From positions 558,001 to 622,000 of the forward strand of contig CAWBOV010000002.1 of the NCBI GenBank assembly GCA_963790525.1: DNA of 64,000 nt, read 5' to 3'. A program made the translations under genes and the position numbers. Source of the DNA: CAWBOV01 sp963790525 (lineage in GTDB: Bacteria; Actinomycetota; Actinomycetes; Mycobacteriales; Jatrophihabitantaceae). The stretch's first letter is position 1. Every line of letters starts with the position of its first letter. Positions 7,737 to 15,778 of the stretch are shown piece after piece. The notes below the pieces were generated by a model. The model made no database searches. It was not told the DNA's origin and saw only the letters and a program-made list of their open reading frames with translations.

Positions 7737-9845
7737 TCAGCCGGCCGGTGAGACGGCCGAGGACATCACCAGCGGTGCCCTGTCCCAGGCGCGGTGCAGG
7801 CCGAGCGCGGTGACGAGCTGGTCGACGAACGGCTTGGCGACCGCATCTCCGACCGACACGCCGGGCCCGTCGGACGGCACGCCCGCCAGCTCCAGGATCA
7901 CCGATCCGTCACCCCAGGCGGCCATCGCCTTGCAGTGCCGGTAGGCCTCCTGCAGCAGGAGCACGAGCTTGATGTCGTTGGTGGGCGTGGTCCCCGCGGC
8001 GACGACGATCGCGTCGAACTCCACCGAACGGGTCGTCACCAGGGTCCGATCGACCACGACGCTCTGCCGGCCGGCCTTGAGCACGCCTCCGACGGGAGCG
8101 ACCACGAGGGCAGTCACGCCGACCTTCAGGGCGGCCTTCACCAGTTGCTTCACCCCGGCCAGGTCGGAACCGGCGTCGGCGATGATTCCGATCGTGCGCC
8201 CGGCCACCGGCCCGGGAGTGAGCGCGAGCTGTGACAGTGCCGGCGACACGAGCCCGTCCTCGACCGGCGAACCCTTCGGTGCCGGCAGGCCGAGACCTGC
8301 CGCGACCTGGGCGCACAGGTCGGCATCGACCTCGGCGAGGACGAGCAGCTCGCGTTCCTTGATCGACTGCTCGAACACCTTGCCGAGTTCGAAGGTGAAC
8401 GCCTCGACGAGGTGGGCCTGCTCCAGTGCGCTCAGGCTTCGGTAGAACATCGTCGCCTGGGAGAAGTGGTCGTCGAAGGAGGCCGGTGCCGCCCGCACCG
8501 CGGAGCCCTCGATCGGGCGCGGAGTCTGGACGTAGCCACCGTCCTCGGCGCCGGCGAGAAGCGGCTCGCCGCCGTCGATGGAGTTCCGGTGGTAGGCCGT
8601 CACGCCGGTGTGGATGGCCGTCTGGTGCATGCCGTCGCGCAGCATGTCGTTGACGTCCGCGTGCGGACGGTTGATCGGCAGCTGCGAGAAGTTCGGGCCA
8701 CCGAGCCGGGTGAGCTGCGTGTCGAGATAGGAGAACAGCCGCGCCTGCATCAGCGGGTCGTTGGTGACCTCGATGCCGGGCACGAGGTGGCCGGTGTGGA
8801 AGGCCACCTGCTCGGTCTCGGCGAAATAGTTCGTGGGGTTGCGGTTCAGGGTCAGCTTGCCGATCAGCTGCACCGGGGCGAGCTCCTCCGGGACGAGCTT
8901 GGTGGGGTCGAGCAGGTCGATCCCCTCGAAACTGTCGGTCCCGTCGTCGGGCATGACCTGGATACCCAGTTCGTACTCGAGGAACGCGCCGGCCTCGATG
9001 CCGTCGGCCATGTCCCTGCGGTGGAAGTCAGGATCGACACCGGCGGTGATCTGGGCTTCTTCCCAGACCAGCGAGTGCACGCCGGCGGCCGGCTTCCAGT
9101 GGAACTTCACCAGGCTCGTCGCGCCGTCGGCATTGACGAGACGGAACGTGTGGACGCCGAAGCCCTCCATCGTCCGGTACGAGCGCGGGATCCCCCGGTC
9201 GCTCATGTTCCAGAACACGTGGTGCGTGGCCTCGGTGTGCAGCGAGACGAAGTCCCAGAAGGTGTCGTGCGCCGACTGAGCCTGCGGGATCTCGCGGTCA
9301 GGGTGCGGTTTTGCGGCGTGGATGATGTCGGGGAACTTGATGCCGTCCTGGATGAAGAAGACCGGCATGTTGTTGCCGACGAGGTCGAACGTGCCCTCGT
9401 CGGTGTAGAACTTCACCGCGAAGCCACGGGTGTCGCGGACGGTGTCGGCCGAACCGCGCGAGCCGAGCACGGTGGAGAAGCGCGTGAAGACCTCGGTCTG
9501 CTTGCCCTTCTCGGCAAGGAAGGCCGCCCTCGTGACGGACGCGGCGGTGCCGTAGGAGACGAAGACGCCGTGTGCCGCCGCGCCGCGCGCGTGCACGACA
9601 CGCTCCGGGATCCGCTCGTGGTCGAAGTGGGTGATCTTCTCGCGGAGGTGGAAGTCCTCCAGGAGCGTCGGGCCGCGGTCGCCGGCCTTCAGGGAGTGGT
9701 CGGTGTCGGGCAGACGCACGCCCTGCGCCGTGGTGAGGAACCGGCCGGCCTGCGCGCGGCTGTCGGGGCCGGCGGCGGCGCGGTCCACGCCGGTCGGGCT
9801 GGTGGGCTTGGGGGCGGACTGATCTGGCTTACGGGATGACGGCAT
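7737..9845 (-). CDS. katE: Large-subunit (clade 2, HPII-type) catalase
   Basis: 702 aa, intact. Catalytic His in RVVHARGAAAHG (~85), haem-pocket TRFSTVLGSRG (~115-125) and RGFAVKFYT, distal Asn region DLVGNNMPVFFIQD (~155), proximal haem Tyr in ARLFSYLDTQLTRLGG (~370). Residues ~550-700 form the extra flavodoxin/GATase1-like domain (GRTIGIIADAGSDLAG, FDAIVVAAG) that defines large catalases. Start ATG at 9845 has GGAGATGAG upstream; the longer open frame runs antisense through the GAF-ANTAR gene and is rejected. Decomposes hydrogen peroxide in the cytoplasm. Divergent from the GAF-ANTAR gene; ankyrin gene follows on the same strand. Confidence 0.96.
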   Translation of the reverse strand: MPSSRKPDQSAPKPTSPTGVDRAAAGPDSRAQAGRFLTTAQGVRLPDTDHSLKAGDRGPTLLEDFHLREKITHFDHERIPERVVHARGAAAHGVFVSYGTAASVTRAAFLAEKGKQTEVFTRFSTVLGSRGSADTVRDTRGFAVKFYTDEGTFDLVGNNMPVFFIQDGIKFPDIIHAAKPHPDREIPQAQSAHDTFWDFVSLHTEATHHVFWNMSDRGIPRSYRTMEGFGVHTFRLVNADGATSLVKFHWKPAAGVHSLVWEEAQITAGVDPDFHRRDMADGIEAGAFLEYELGIQVMPDDGTDSFEGIDLLDPTKLVPEELAPVQLIGKLTLNRNPTNYFAETEQVAFHTGHLVPGIEVTNDPLMQARLFSYLDTQLTRLGGPNFSQLPINRPHADVNDMLRDGMHQTAIHTGVTAYHRNSIDGGEPLLAGAEDGGYVQTPRPIEGSAVRAAPASFDDHFSQATMFYRSLSALEQAHLVEAFTFELGKVFEQSIKERELLVLAEVDADLCAQVAAGLGLPAPKGSPVEDGLVSPALSQLALTPGPVAGRTIGIIADAGSDLAGVKQLVKAALKVGVTALVVAPVGGVLKAGRQSVVVDRTLVTTRSVEFDAIVVAAGTTPTNDIKLVLLLQEAYRHCKAMAAWGDGSVILELAGVPSDGPGVSVGDAVAKPFVDQLVTALGLHRAWDRAPLVMSSAVSPAG

Positions 9846-10004
9846 CTCATCTCCACGGTTTCGGTGAGCAGTGGAGGCGACGGTCTTCACCTGTAACCTC
9901 AACATACACGCGACGCGCATCCGGCACCGTCCGGACGGCCCGGCCGCCACCGCCGCCGGCGGCGCAGCCGATGCGAATCGAGCAAGCAGCCCTGAGGACG
10001 TGTG

Positions 10005-10718
10005 ATGACCCTCCGCACCGATGCCTTCGACGATCTCGACGACGCCAGTTGGCCGGACCTGATCCGCCTGGCCCGGTCGCTCCATGTGGCGAACGCCGAG
10101 TTGCAGCCGACCCTGGACGCGATCGTCGCGACCGCGGTGGAGACGATCGGACCGGCGCGGCATGCCGGGCTCATCCTGCTGCTGCGAGGCACCCTCGTGC
10201 CCCAGGCCACGGCCGGGGAGCCGCCGAGGGTGCTCGACGAACTGCAGCGCTCGACCGGAACCGGGCCCTGCATCGACGCCGCCCGCGACCAGACCGTCGT
10301 CGTGCTCGACGACACCGCCGTCGACTCCCGCTGGCCGGAGTTCTCCGCCCGCGCGGCCGAACTCGGGGTCGCGAGCATGGTGTGCGTGCCGCTCTGGGTG
10401 AACCAGACGCGACTGGGAACGCTGAGCCTGTTCGCGGAGAAGCCGCACGCGTTCGACGACCGCCACCGCCGGCTGGCCGAGCTCTTCGCCACGCACGCCG
10501 CCCTGGCCCTGGGTGATGCCCAGCGCACGGCGCAGCTCACCGAGGCGCTGGGGAACCGGGACCTGATCGGCCAGGCCAAGGGCATCCTGATGGAACGGAT
10601 GCGGATCACCGCCGACGACGCGTTCGAGTGCCTGTCCCACGCCTCCCAGCTGGTCAACCGCAAGCTCACCGTCGTCGCGCAGCATCTGGTCGAGACGGGT
10701 GAGCTGCTCGGCACGTGA
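10005..10718 (+). CDS. GAF and ANTAR domain regulator (transcription antiterminator type)
   Basis: 237 aa. GAF domain about residues 25-165 (TVVVLDDTAVDSRWPEFS, SMVCVPLWVNQTRLGTLSLF), then a C-terminal ANTAR three-helix domain with the diagnostic NRDLIGQAKGILMERMRIT. ANTAR domains bind dual-hexaloop RNA and prevent termination; the GAF domain would sense a ligand or redox state. ATG at 10005 sits 7 bases after GAGG; GTG at 10002 is the alternative. Divergent from katE and near a second ANTAR gene, so a stress-response role is plausible but unproven. Confidence 0.92.
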   Translation: MTLRTDAFDDLDDASWPDLIRLARSLHVANAELQPTLDAIVATAVETIGPARHAGLILLLRGTLVPQATAGEPPRVLDELQRSTGTGPCIDAARDQTVVVLDDTAVDSRWPEFSARAAELGVASMVCVPLWVNQTRLGTLSLFAEKPHAFDDRHRRLAELFATHAALALGDAQRTAQLTEALGNRDLIGQAKGILMERMRITADDAFECLSHASQLVNRKLTVVAQHLVETGELLGT

Positions 10719-10751
10719 TCGTGCGATGGCCGCCCCGACGGCCGCGTGAGC

Positions 10752-11546
10752 TCAGCTGCGGTGCTCGACCGATCGGCCGCCGTCGCGGCCGCCGCCGACC
10801 AGGAGGTTCTGCCCGGTGACCCACGACGACGCCGGCGAGCAGAAGTACAGCACCGCCTGGGCCATGTCCTCCGGTGTGCCCATACGCCCCAGGGGGACCG
10901 TCCGGGCGAGCGCCGGCAGGTCGTCCTCGGTGAACTCGAGGACGTCGTAGAAGGAATCCGTCGGGACCATCCCGGGCGAGATCGCGTTGACGCGGATGCC
11001 CGCCGGAGCCAGCTCGGCCGCCATCGTGGCGGTCAGGTTGATCAGCGCCGCCTTCGACGCCCCGTAGGGACCGGTGTTGGGGGCAGCGCGCATGCCGGCG
11101 CCGGAGGCGATGTTGACGATCGCACTGCCGCGGGGCATGCGACGGGCGGCCGCGACCGAACCGGCGAACGCCGCGAAGAAGTTGAGTTCGAACATGTCGC
11201 GGACCTGGGCGAGCGTCGTGCGCACCAGCGGCCGTACCGCCGCCTCGTCGGTGCCACCGGCATTGTTGACCCAGATGTCGAGGTGCCCGAACTCGTCCAC
11301 GGCGGTCTGGGCCAGCACGTCGGCGAACCCGTCCGCGCGCAGGTCACCGGCGATCGCCAGCGCGCGCCGGCCACGGGCGCGGACCTCGTCGGCGACGGCG
11401 GCGACGTCGTCCCCGCGACGGGCCGTGATGACCACATCGGCGCCGGCGTCGGCCAGGGCGAGGGCGATGGCGCGTCCGATGCCGCGGCCGGATCCGGTCA
11501 CCACGGCCACCCGGCCGTCCACCCGGAAGCTGTCCAGCGTCGACAT
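10752..11546 (-). CDS. Short-chain dehydrogenase/reductase
   Basis: 264 aa classical SDR: cofactor motif VVTGSGRGIGRA (TGxxxGxG, ~14-22), NNAGG (~90), catalytic Ser in VNIASGAGM (~143), YxxxK in GPYGASKAAL (~156-160), then IRVNAISPGMVPTDS. Cytoplasmic NAD(P)-dependent oxidoreductase; substrate unknown. The C-terminal WVTGQNLLVGGGRDGG is the usual FabG-like ending. Start ATG at 11546. The second ANTAR gene lies upstream on the same strand, 111 bases away. Confidence 0.92.
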   Translation of the reverse strand: MSTLDSFRVDGRVAVVTGSGRGIGRAIALALADAGADVVITARRGDDVAAVADEVRARGRRALAIAGDLRADGFADVLAQTAVDEFGHLDIWVNNAGGTDEAAVRPLVRTTLAQVRDMFELNFFAAFAGSVAAARRMPRGSAIVNIASGAGMRAAPNTGPYGASKAALINLTATMAAELAPAGIRVNAISPGMVPTDSFYDVLEFTEDDLPALARTVPLGRMGTPEDMAQAVLYFCSPASSWVTGQNLLVGGGRDGGRSVEHRS

Positions 11547-11657
11547 GTGCGCGGATCCCCTCGAGTCACCTGCGGTGCGTTCCCGTCGTCGGGATCCCAC
11601 ATGTATACCGCCACCTCGATCGGGCGGGAGCAGGTCCGGGCTCGGGCAGAGATGCGA

Positions 11658-12005
11658 TCAGGCGGAGGCCGCGGTCACCCAGGAGGCGAGCAACCGGCGC
11701 GAGTGCCGCGGCAACCTGCGCCCGGTGGCGGGTGCCGGCATGCGGGTGATGACCGCTTCAGCGGCGTCGGGCAGGGAGCTCCCCGCCGACCGGGCGTCGC
11801 GTGCGAGGAGGGCTCCCGCCTCGTGCTCGGTGACACCGTGCCGGGCCATGATCATGCCGAGCGCGATCCCCAGCCGGCGGTCGGCCTGGGCCTCGGTGCC
11901 GGCGCGCTCGGCCAGGGCGAAGACGTCGTCGATGATGCTGCCGAGCTCGGCGAGGCCGACGTCCACGCCCGACATCGCGTAGGGATGTGTGGGGCTCATC
12001 GTCAT
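11658..12005 (-). CDS. ANTAR-domain protein
   Basis: 115 aa when started at ATG 12005, which has GCAGGAGAGTC in front; longer in-frame starts lack a ribosome site. The core ADRRLGIALGMIMARHGVTE followed by EAGALLARDARSAG and DAAEAVI is the three-helix ANTAR RNA-binding fold. No sensory domain is attached, so it probably needs a partner or acts alone. The last ~25 residues are Arg-rich. Sits between the SDR and a pilin gene. Confidence 0.8.
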   Translation of the reverse strand: MTMSPTHPYAMSGVDVGLAELGSIIDDVFALAERAGTEAQADRRLGIALGMIMARHGVTEHEAGALLARDARSAGSSLPDAAEAVITRMPAPATGRRLPRHSRRLLASWVTAASA

Positions 12006-12118
12006 GACTCTCCTGCGGGACCTCGTGATGCGCGGGTGACACCAGAGGTTCGGTACGCGGCGCCCTGGCAGATTCATCGGCGGCCGCGGGATACGTCACG
12101 TCGGTCCGGCACCCCGCC

Positions 12119-12637
12119 TCAGCAGCTCGCTACGGCGGTGGGGGTCCAGCCGGAGGCCTCCTTCTTCAAGGTGCCCGCGTCCCCGCTGAAGAAGCAGTAG
12201 ACGGTCCCGCTGCCGGCGGTGCTCGTCGAGGAGAGGACGTAGGCAGTCCCGGTGCTGTTGCTGAGGTAGCTGACCGTGGACTTGCTGCTCGTCTTGTAGG
12301 TGCCCGCGCAGAGGGTCGGCGGGGTGCCCGTCGGGGTGACGACCGTGAGCAGGCTGACCGCGGCGGCCGACTGCACGGGGTACTTGCCGTTGTCGGAGTA
12401 GCACTGCTCGACGACGGGAATCGCGTTGCGCAGATCGGACTTGGTCGTCGCGTCGTTGGCGTTCTTCTGGTAGCTCAGATACAGCGGGACGGCGATGGCT
12501 ATCAGGATGCCGATGACCACCACGACCACGAGCAGCTCGATGAGGGTGAATCCGTCGTCGGACCTGCGGGGAGGTGGCCACCGCGTTCCCGCCGCGGGTC
12601 CAGCCTGTGCTCCGGGCCGTGTCTCTGGTGCCCTCAC
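12119..12637 (-). CDS. Type IV pilin-like protein with class III prepilin signal
   Basis: 172 aa. A 29-residue positively charged leader ends in G29, followed by FTLIELLVVVVVIGILIAIA: prepilin cleavage G/F with the conserved Glu at mature position 5 and the N-terminal hydrophobic helix. The globular part is Ser/Thr-rich with four Cys, two of them flanking the C-terminal region (YCFFS ... VASC), like the pilin D-loop. No pilus assembly ATPase, PilC or prepilin peptidase is in the window, so this is an orphan pilin gene; machinery must be elsewhere if it is assembled. Confidence 0.88.
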   Translation of the reverse strand: MRAPETRPGAQAGPAAGTRWPPPRRSDDGFTLIELLVVVVVIGILIAIAVPLYLSYQKNANDATTKSDLRNAIPVVEQCYSDNGKYPVQSAAAVSLLTVVTPTGTPPTLCAGTYKTSSKSTVSYLSNSTGTAYVLSSTSTAGSGTVYCFFSGDAGTLKKEASGWTPTAVASC

Positions 12638-12739
12638 GCCGCCTCCTCGTGCCGATCGCCCCGCTGCCCTGTCACGACCAATCGGCAGCCGGGGCTCGCG
12701 GGTGAGGCTGCGGGCGCACTCGGGCGCACATCACACAGC

Positions 12740-13513
12740 TCAGACGGCGAGGTCGGGCTGGATGTCGTCGCGCCGGATGCTCACGTAACCGACGAGCGCC
12801 GCGATGACGACGGTGGCGATCAGGGCGACCCAGCCGTCGCCGTAACCCAGGCCGCGGCCGATGCGGTGCGGTTTGCCGAGCCAGTCGGCCACGGATGCGC
12901 CCAGCGGGCGGGTCACGACGTAGGCGAACCAGAACGCGGCCACCGCGTTCAGCCCCAGGCGCCAGCCGACGAGCGGCACCACGATCACGACGGCGAACAG
13001 GACGGCGGAGCCGAAGAAGCCGAGGTGCATCGTCGTCGCGGTGAGGTCGCCGGCCGCCGTGCCCAGCGCGAACGTCGCCAGCACGGTGATCCAGTAGAAG
13101 GTCTCCCGCCGCCGCGTGACGATGCTGTGGATCGACAGGGTGCCCTCGGTGCGCCACCAGGCGAGGAAGACCACGGCCAGCACGAGGGCGTAGAACGTCG
13201 TGGACACGGTGTACGGCAGCCCCAGGCCCTTGTGCAGTGCGTCGGCGGCCATCGTGCCGAACACGGCGACCATCGCCACCGCGAACCAGTAGACGGGCGC
13301 GACGTAGCGGCGGGTGCGGAACTGCAGCCACATCGCGACGGCGAAGCCGACCAGCCCCACCCCTCCGGCGACGACCAGGCTGAGCGTGGCCAGCCAGTCC
13401 GATGCGGCTTCACCCATGCCGGTCGTCAGGATCTTGATCACCCAGAAGAGTGCGGTGATCTCGGGGACCTTCGCCGCGACGGGTGCGCGGTTCCTGAGCC
13501 GTAGGTCGATCAT
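12740..13513 (-). CDS. DUF347/COG4705 repeat membrane protein
   Basis: 257 aa, about eight TM segments arranged as DUF347 repeats: KVPEITALFWVIKILTTGMG at the N-terminus and RRETFYWITVLATFALGTAAGD near 150 are the internal repeat units. Predicted inner-membrane protein of unknown function; a metal-related role has been suggested for some relatives but nothing here tests it. Start and stop are clean, no frame shift. Confidence 0.85.
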   Translation of the reverse strand: MIDLRLRNRAPVAAKVPEITALFWVIKILTTGMGEAASDWLATLSLVVAGGVGLVGFAVAMWLQFRTRRYVAPVYWFAVAMVAVFGTMAADALHKGLGLPYTVSTTFYALVLAVVFLAWWRTEGTLSIHSIVTRRRETFYWITVLATFALGTAAGDLTATTMHLGFFGSAVLFAVVIVVPLVGWRLGLNAVAAFWFAYVVTRPLGASVADWLGKPHRIGRGLGYGDGWVALIATVVIAALVGYVSIRRDDIQPDLAV

Positions 13514-13623
13514 GGACGCCAGCCGACCATCGGCGTGATGTGAACAGCATTTACCGGCGTGCCACTGTGTCGAAGTGCACCGTCGACGTGCAGAGCGGCG
13601 GGTCGCCGCCTAGCGTCGCGTCC

Positions 13624-14073
13624 ATGAGCGATCCCGCGGGCCAGGACTCCCTCGTGCGGCGCTTCGGCACCGCGCGCCACCCCGAGCGGGCGCCGGTCCA
13701 TCCTGCCCCCGAGGACATGGACGACGACACGGTGGACGCGCTGGGCAAGCTGTCCGCGGCGCTGGAGGTCGTCGAGCACGCGCGCGGACACCTGTATGCC
13801 TTTCACCGGCTCTGCGGAACGGCCGACCTGGCGCTGCAGGATGCGGTGGCGGCCTTGCGTGACTGCGGGCAGGGCGACCTCGCCGAGGACATCGACACGG
13901 CGCTGGTCGGCCGGGATGTGGTGGAGGGGATGTGGAGCTTCCAGATCGTGGAGGCCTACGACGACCAGTACTGGTCGGTGTTCCGGGCTGCCGAGCAGGC
14001 CGCCCGCGCGGCCCTCGGCGCGGCGCCGCATCTGTACGAATCCCGGATGAAGGCCGACGAGCAGCATCGGTGA
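13624..14073 (+). CDS. Conserved hypothetical protein
   Basis: 149 aa, acidic at the N-terminus (APEDMDDDTVDALGKL) and mostly helical, with no signal peptide or TM segment. A central hydrophobic helix set includes LEVVEHARGHLYAFHRLCG and WSFQIVEAYDDQYWSVFRAAE. ATG at 13624 is chosen because TAGCGT lies 7 bases before it (leaderless pattern) and no Shine-Dalgarno is visible. I do not recognise a family with a known function. Confidence 0.72.
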   Translation: MSDPAGQDSLVRRFGTARHPERAPVHPAPEDMDDDTVDALGKLSAALEVVEHARGHLYAFHRLCGTADLALQDAVAALRDCGQGDLAEDIDTALVGRDVVEGMWSFQIVEAYDDQYWSVFRAAEQAARAALGAAPHLYESRMKADEQHR

Positions 14074-14119
14074 GGCGACCGGGTCGCGCTCGGAGCGGGC
14101 CGGTGCTGGGCGGAGCGGT

Positions 14120-14680
14120 TCAGGCGATGTGCGCGTTCGCCAGCGTCCGCGCCGCCGACGTGCAGACGTGGGTGATCTGGTCGACGCGGTTGTTGAATCC
14201 CGACTGCTTCCACGCGATGCAGGATGCCCAGGCCTCGGCGTCGTAGGTCCGGACGAAGCCCCGCGCACTCTTGTGGAACTGCGCCTGCCAGCCGCCGAGC
14301 CCGGCCCAGCTCGCCGTCGCGTAGCCCTTGATGTACAGGAAGCCGTAGGCGTGCGCGGCTTCGTGGGCGAGGGTGTTGCGCTGGTAGGCGGTCGACATCG
14401 TGAAGAACGTGGAGTCGAAGGACGACCGTGCACGGTTGCCGACGCGGTCGGTGCAGCCCGTGCCGCACGAGAGCCCGGGCACGTTGTAGCCGATCGTGTA
14501 GTGGCCGACGAGAGCCTTGCGCTCGGCGGCGGGAACGACCGACCGGTACATCGTCACCAGGTAGGCGGTCCGATTCGCCGTGAGCGTGGCCGCCGACGCC
14601 GGTGCGGACGTGGCCCCGGCCAGCGCGACGGCACACACCGCACCCAGCAGGAGGGCGAGGAGGGCAGTGAGTCTGCGCAT
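14120..14680 (-). CDS. Small secreted HExxH (zincin-like) protein
   Basis: 186 aa. Sec signal peptide with cleavage likely after APASA (residue 30). The mature part (~156 aa) contains TLAHEAAHAYG: HEAAH at 106-110 is a zinc-metallopeptidase HExxH motif; DAEAW at 147-151 could supply a third ligand. Four Cys remain after cleavage (72, 76, 154, 173), suggesting two disulfides. Exported, possibly a small metalloprotease; family not recognised. Upstream is an AT-rich patch with the palindrome AGGAAACTACTTCCT. Confidence 0.75.
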   Translation of the reverse strand: MRRLTALLALLLGAVCAVALAGATSAPASAATLTANRTAYLVTMYRSVVPAAERKALVGHYTIGYNVPGLSCGTGCTDRVGNRARSSFDSTFFTMSTAYQRNTLAHEAAHAYGFLYIKGYATASWAGLGGWQAQFHKSARGFVRTYDAEAWASCIAWKQSGFNNRVDQITHVCTSAARTLANAHIA

Positions 14681-14734
14681 GGCGTGGACGACCTTAGGTG
14701 AGTGGGAAATTGATCAACTTCTGGAAAGTTACCG

Positions 14735-14749
14735 AGGAAACTACTTCCT
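14735..14749. promoter_or_regulatory. Palindrome in promoter region of secreted HExxH gene
   Basis: AGGAAACTACTTCCT has AGGAA/TTCCT arms around five bases, in a patch (14700-14775) that is clearly more AT-rich than the surroundings and lies just upstream of the start codon at 14680. Possible operator; the regulator is unknown. Confidence 0.35.
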
Positions 14750-14869
14750 GGCAAATCGAGCGTAGGGAAGTGATTCGCTCGACGCGAGGCCCGGCGTCCG
14801 GGGCCCGGCGCGCCGCCGGGGCCGAAGATCACAGATCGGTGACGGGTCGGCCTTTTCCACGTCAACAAC

Positions 14870-14899
14870 TTGACAGCGTGAGATTCGCCTTGGAATGAT
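14870..14899 (+). promoter_or_regulatory. Promoter of small RNA candidate
   Basis: TTGACA (14870-14875), 18 bases, AATGAT (14894-14899). Transcription would begin near 14906. No reading frame or ribosome site follows on this strand before the terminator at 15067. Confidence 0.6.
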
Positions 14900-14905
14900 C
14901 TATCC

Positions 14906-15105
14906 GTCGCCCGGGTCCTTCTGACGGAGGGTCTCGGCGATCGGTGGGCCACACGGGGGTGTCAGGCCTACCGGCACGGGTGCTCCGCTCGGCTCAGCTG
15001 TGGTCCTGGACCACACGGGGGCATCGAGTCGAGCGGAAAGCCCCGTCACGGGGCGCGTCTGTACTAACGGTGGGCTGACTTGGGGGAGTCGGCCCACCGT
15101 TTTTT
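14906..15105 (+). ncRNA. Candidate stand-alone small RNA (~200 nt)
   Basis: Lies between a promoter (14870-14899) and an intrinsic terminator with six T. Stems seen: GGTGGGCC 14943-14950 with GGCCTACC 14965-14972; CCGCTCGGCTC 14985-14995 with GAGTCGAGCGG 15026-15036 (11 bp, one G-U), enclosing GTGGTC/GACCAC 15000-15014; GCCCCG/CGGGGC 15040-15054; then the terminator. CCACACGGGGG occurs twice (from 14949 and 15011), exposing G-rich loops. It is not tmRNA, RNase P RNA or SRP RNA by signature. Flanking genes are both on the minus strand, so it is not a leader of either. Whether it is Ms1/6S-like cannot be decided without covariance models. Confidence 0.7.
15067..15105 (+). terminator. Intrinsic terminator of small RNA candidate
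   Basis: ACGGTGGGCTGAC (15067-15079) pairs with GTCGGCCCACCGT (15088-15100), 13 bp with one G-U, loop of 8, followed by T at 15100-15105. The best Rho-independent terminator in the window; the T-run is on the plus strand. Confidence 0.9.
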
Positions 15106-15146
15106 GCGTCCCGCGTCCCGCGTCCCGCGCCTGCTGCCGGGCCGCT

Positions 15147-15629
15147 CTAGTCGATGCTCTGCTGATCACGCAGGCGGCGCATGACGGCGCCGAGCCCGCG
15201 GAGGTCGTCCTCGGTGAGCGCTCCGAGCAGAACCTCGCGGAGCAGTGTGGCGTGCCGCGATACCGCCGTCGCGGCGACCTCCGCACCGCGCGCGCTCAGC
15301 ACCGTGTGGACCACCCGGCGGTCCTGGTCATCACCGCGTCGCTCGGTCAGGCCGGCGCGCTCCATGCGGTCGACCAGCTTGGTCAGACCCCCGGTCGTCA
15401 TCCCGACCTCGGACGCCAGGCGACTCATCGGCAGGCCTCGCCCCGGGGCCCGGGAAAGCCGCAGCAGCACGTCGAACCACGGCGCGGGCAGGCCGCGGTC
15501 CTCGACGTCGCGCATGAGTCGGCGCTGCGTCCGGGTGTACCCGTCCACGACGAAGCTCCAGTTCGTCACCAGTTGTGCATCGCTGAGCTTCCTAGGGCGG
15601 GCAGGACGAATTGAGTCGATTTCCCCCAT
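15147..15629 (-). CDS. MarR-family transcriptional regulator
   Basis: 160 aa. Winged helix-turn-helix at ~55-120: APWFDVLLRLSRAPGRGLPMSRL then MTTGGLTKLVDRMERAGLTERR and the wing DDQDRRVVHTVLSARG. Typical MarR length with N- and C-terminal dimerisation helices. The target is not evident: the pst operon lies upstream on the same strand and the small RNA candidate downstream in the opposite direction. DRRVVH in the wing suggests a normal DNA-binding member. Confidence 0.9.
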   Translation of the reverse strand: MGEIDSIRPARPRKLSDAQLVTNWSFVVDGYTRTQRRLMRDVEDRGLPAPWFDVLLRLSRAPGRGLPMSRLASEVGMTTGGLTKLVDRMERAGLTERRGDDQDRRVVHTVLSARGAEVAATAVSRHATLLREVLLGALTEDDLRGLGAVMRRLRDQQSID

Positions 15630-15778
15630 GAGGCGAATGGTACCGCGCTGGTCCTTATGTCAGGCGCGCGCGGACACGGCTCCGCAGCCAGGGCGGACTT
15701 TTCACAGGGGAACGGTGGTCCGGCGCCGAGATCGGCCCGCCTGGGTGTGACAAGCCGTCGGCAGGCAGCACCGGCGAA

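Noticed and set aside
9846..10685. A 280-residue N-terminal extension of the catalase
   Set aside because: It is antisense to the clear GAF-ANTAR gene, and a good ribosome site precedes ATG at 9845.
14906..15060. A 6C-type RNA on the minus strand (C-rich loops)
   Set aside because: The minus strand has C5 loops, but promoter and T-run terminator both belong to the plus strand.
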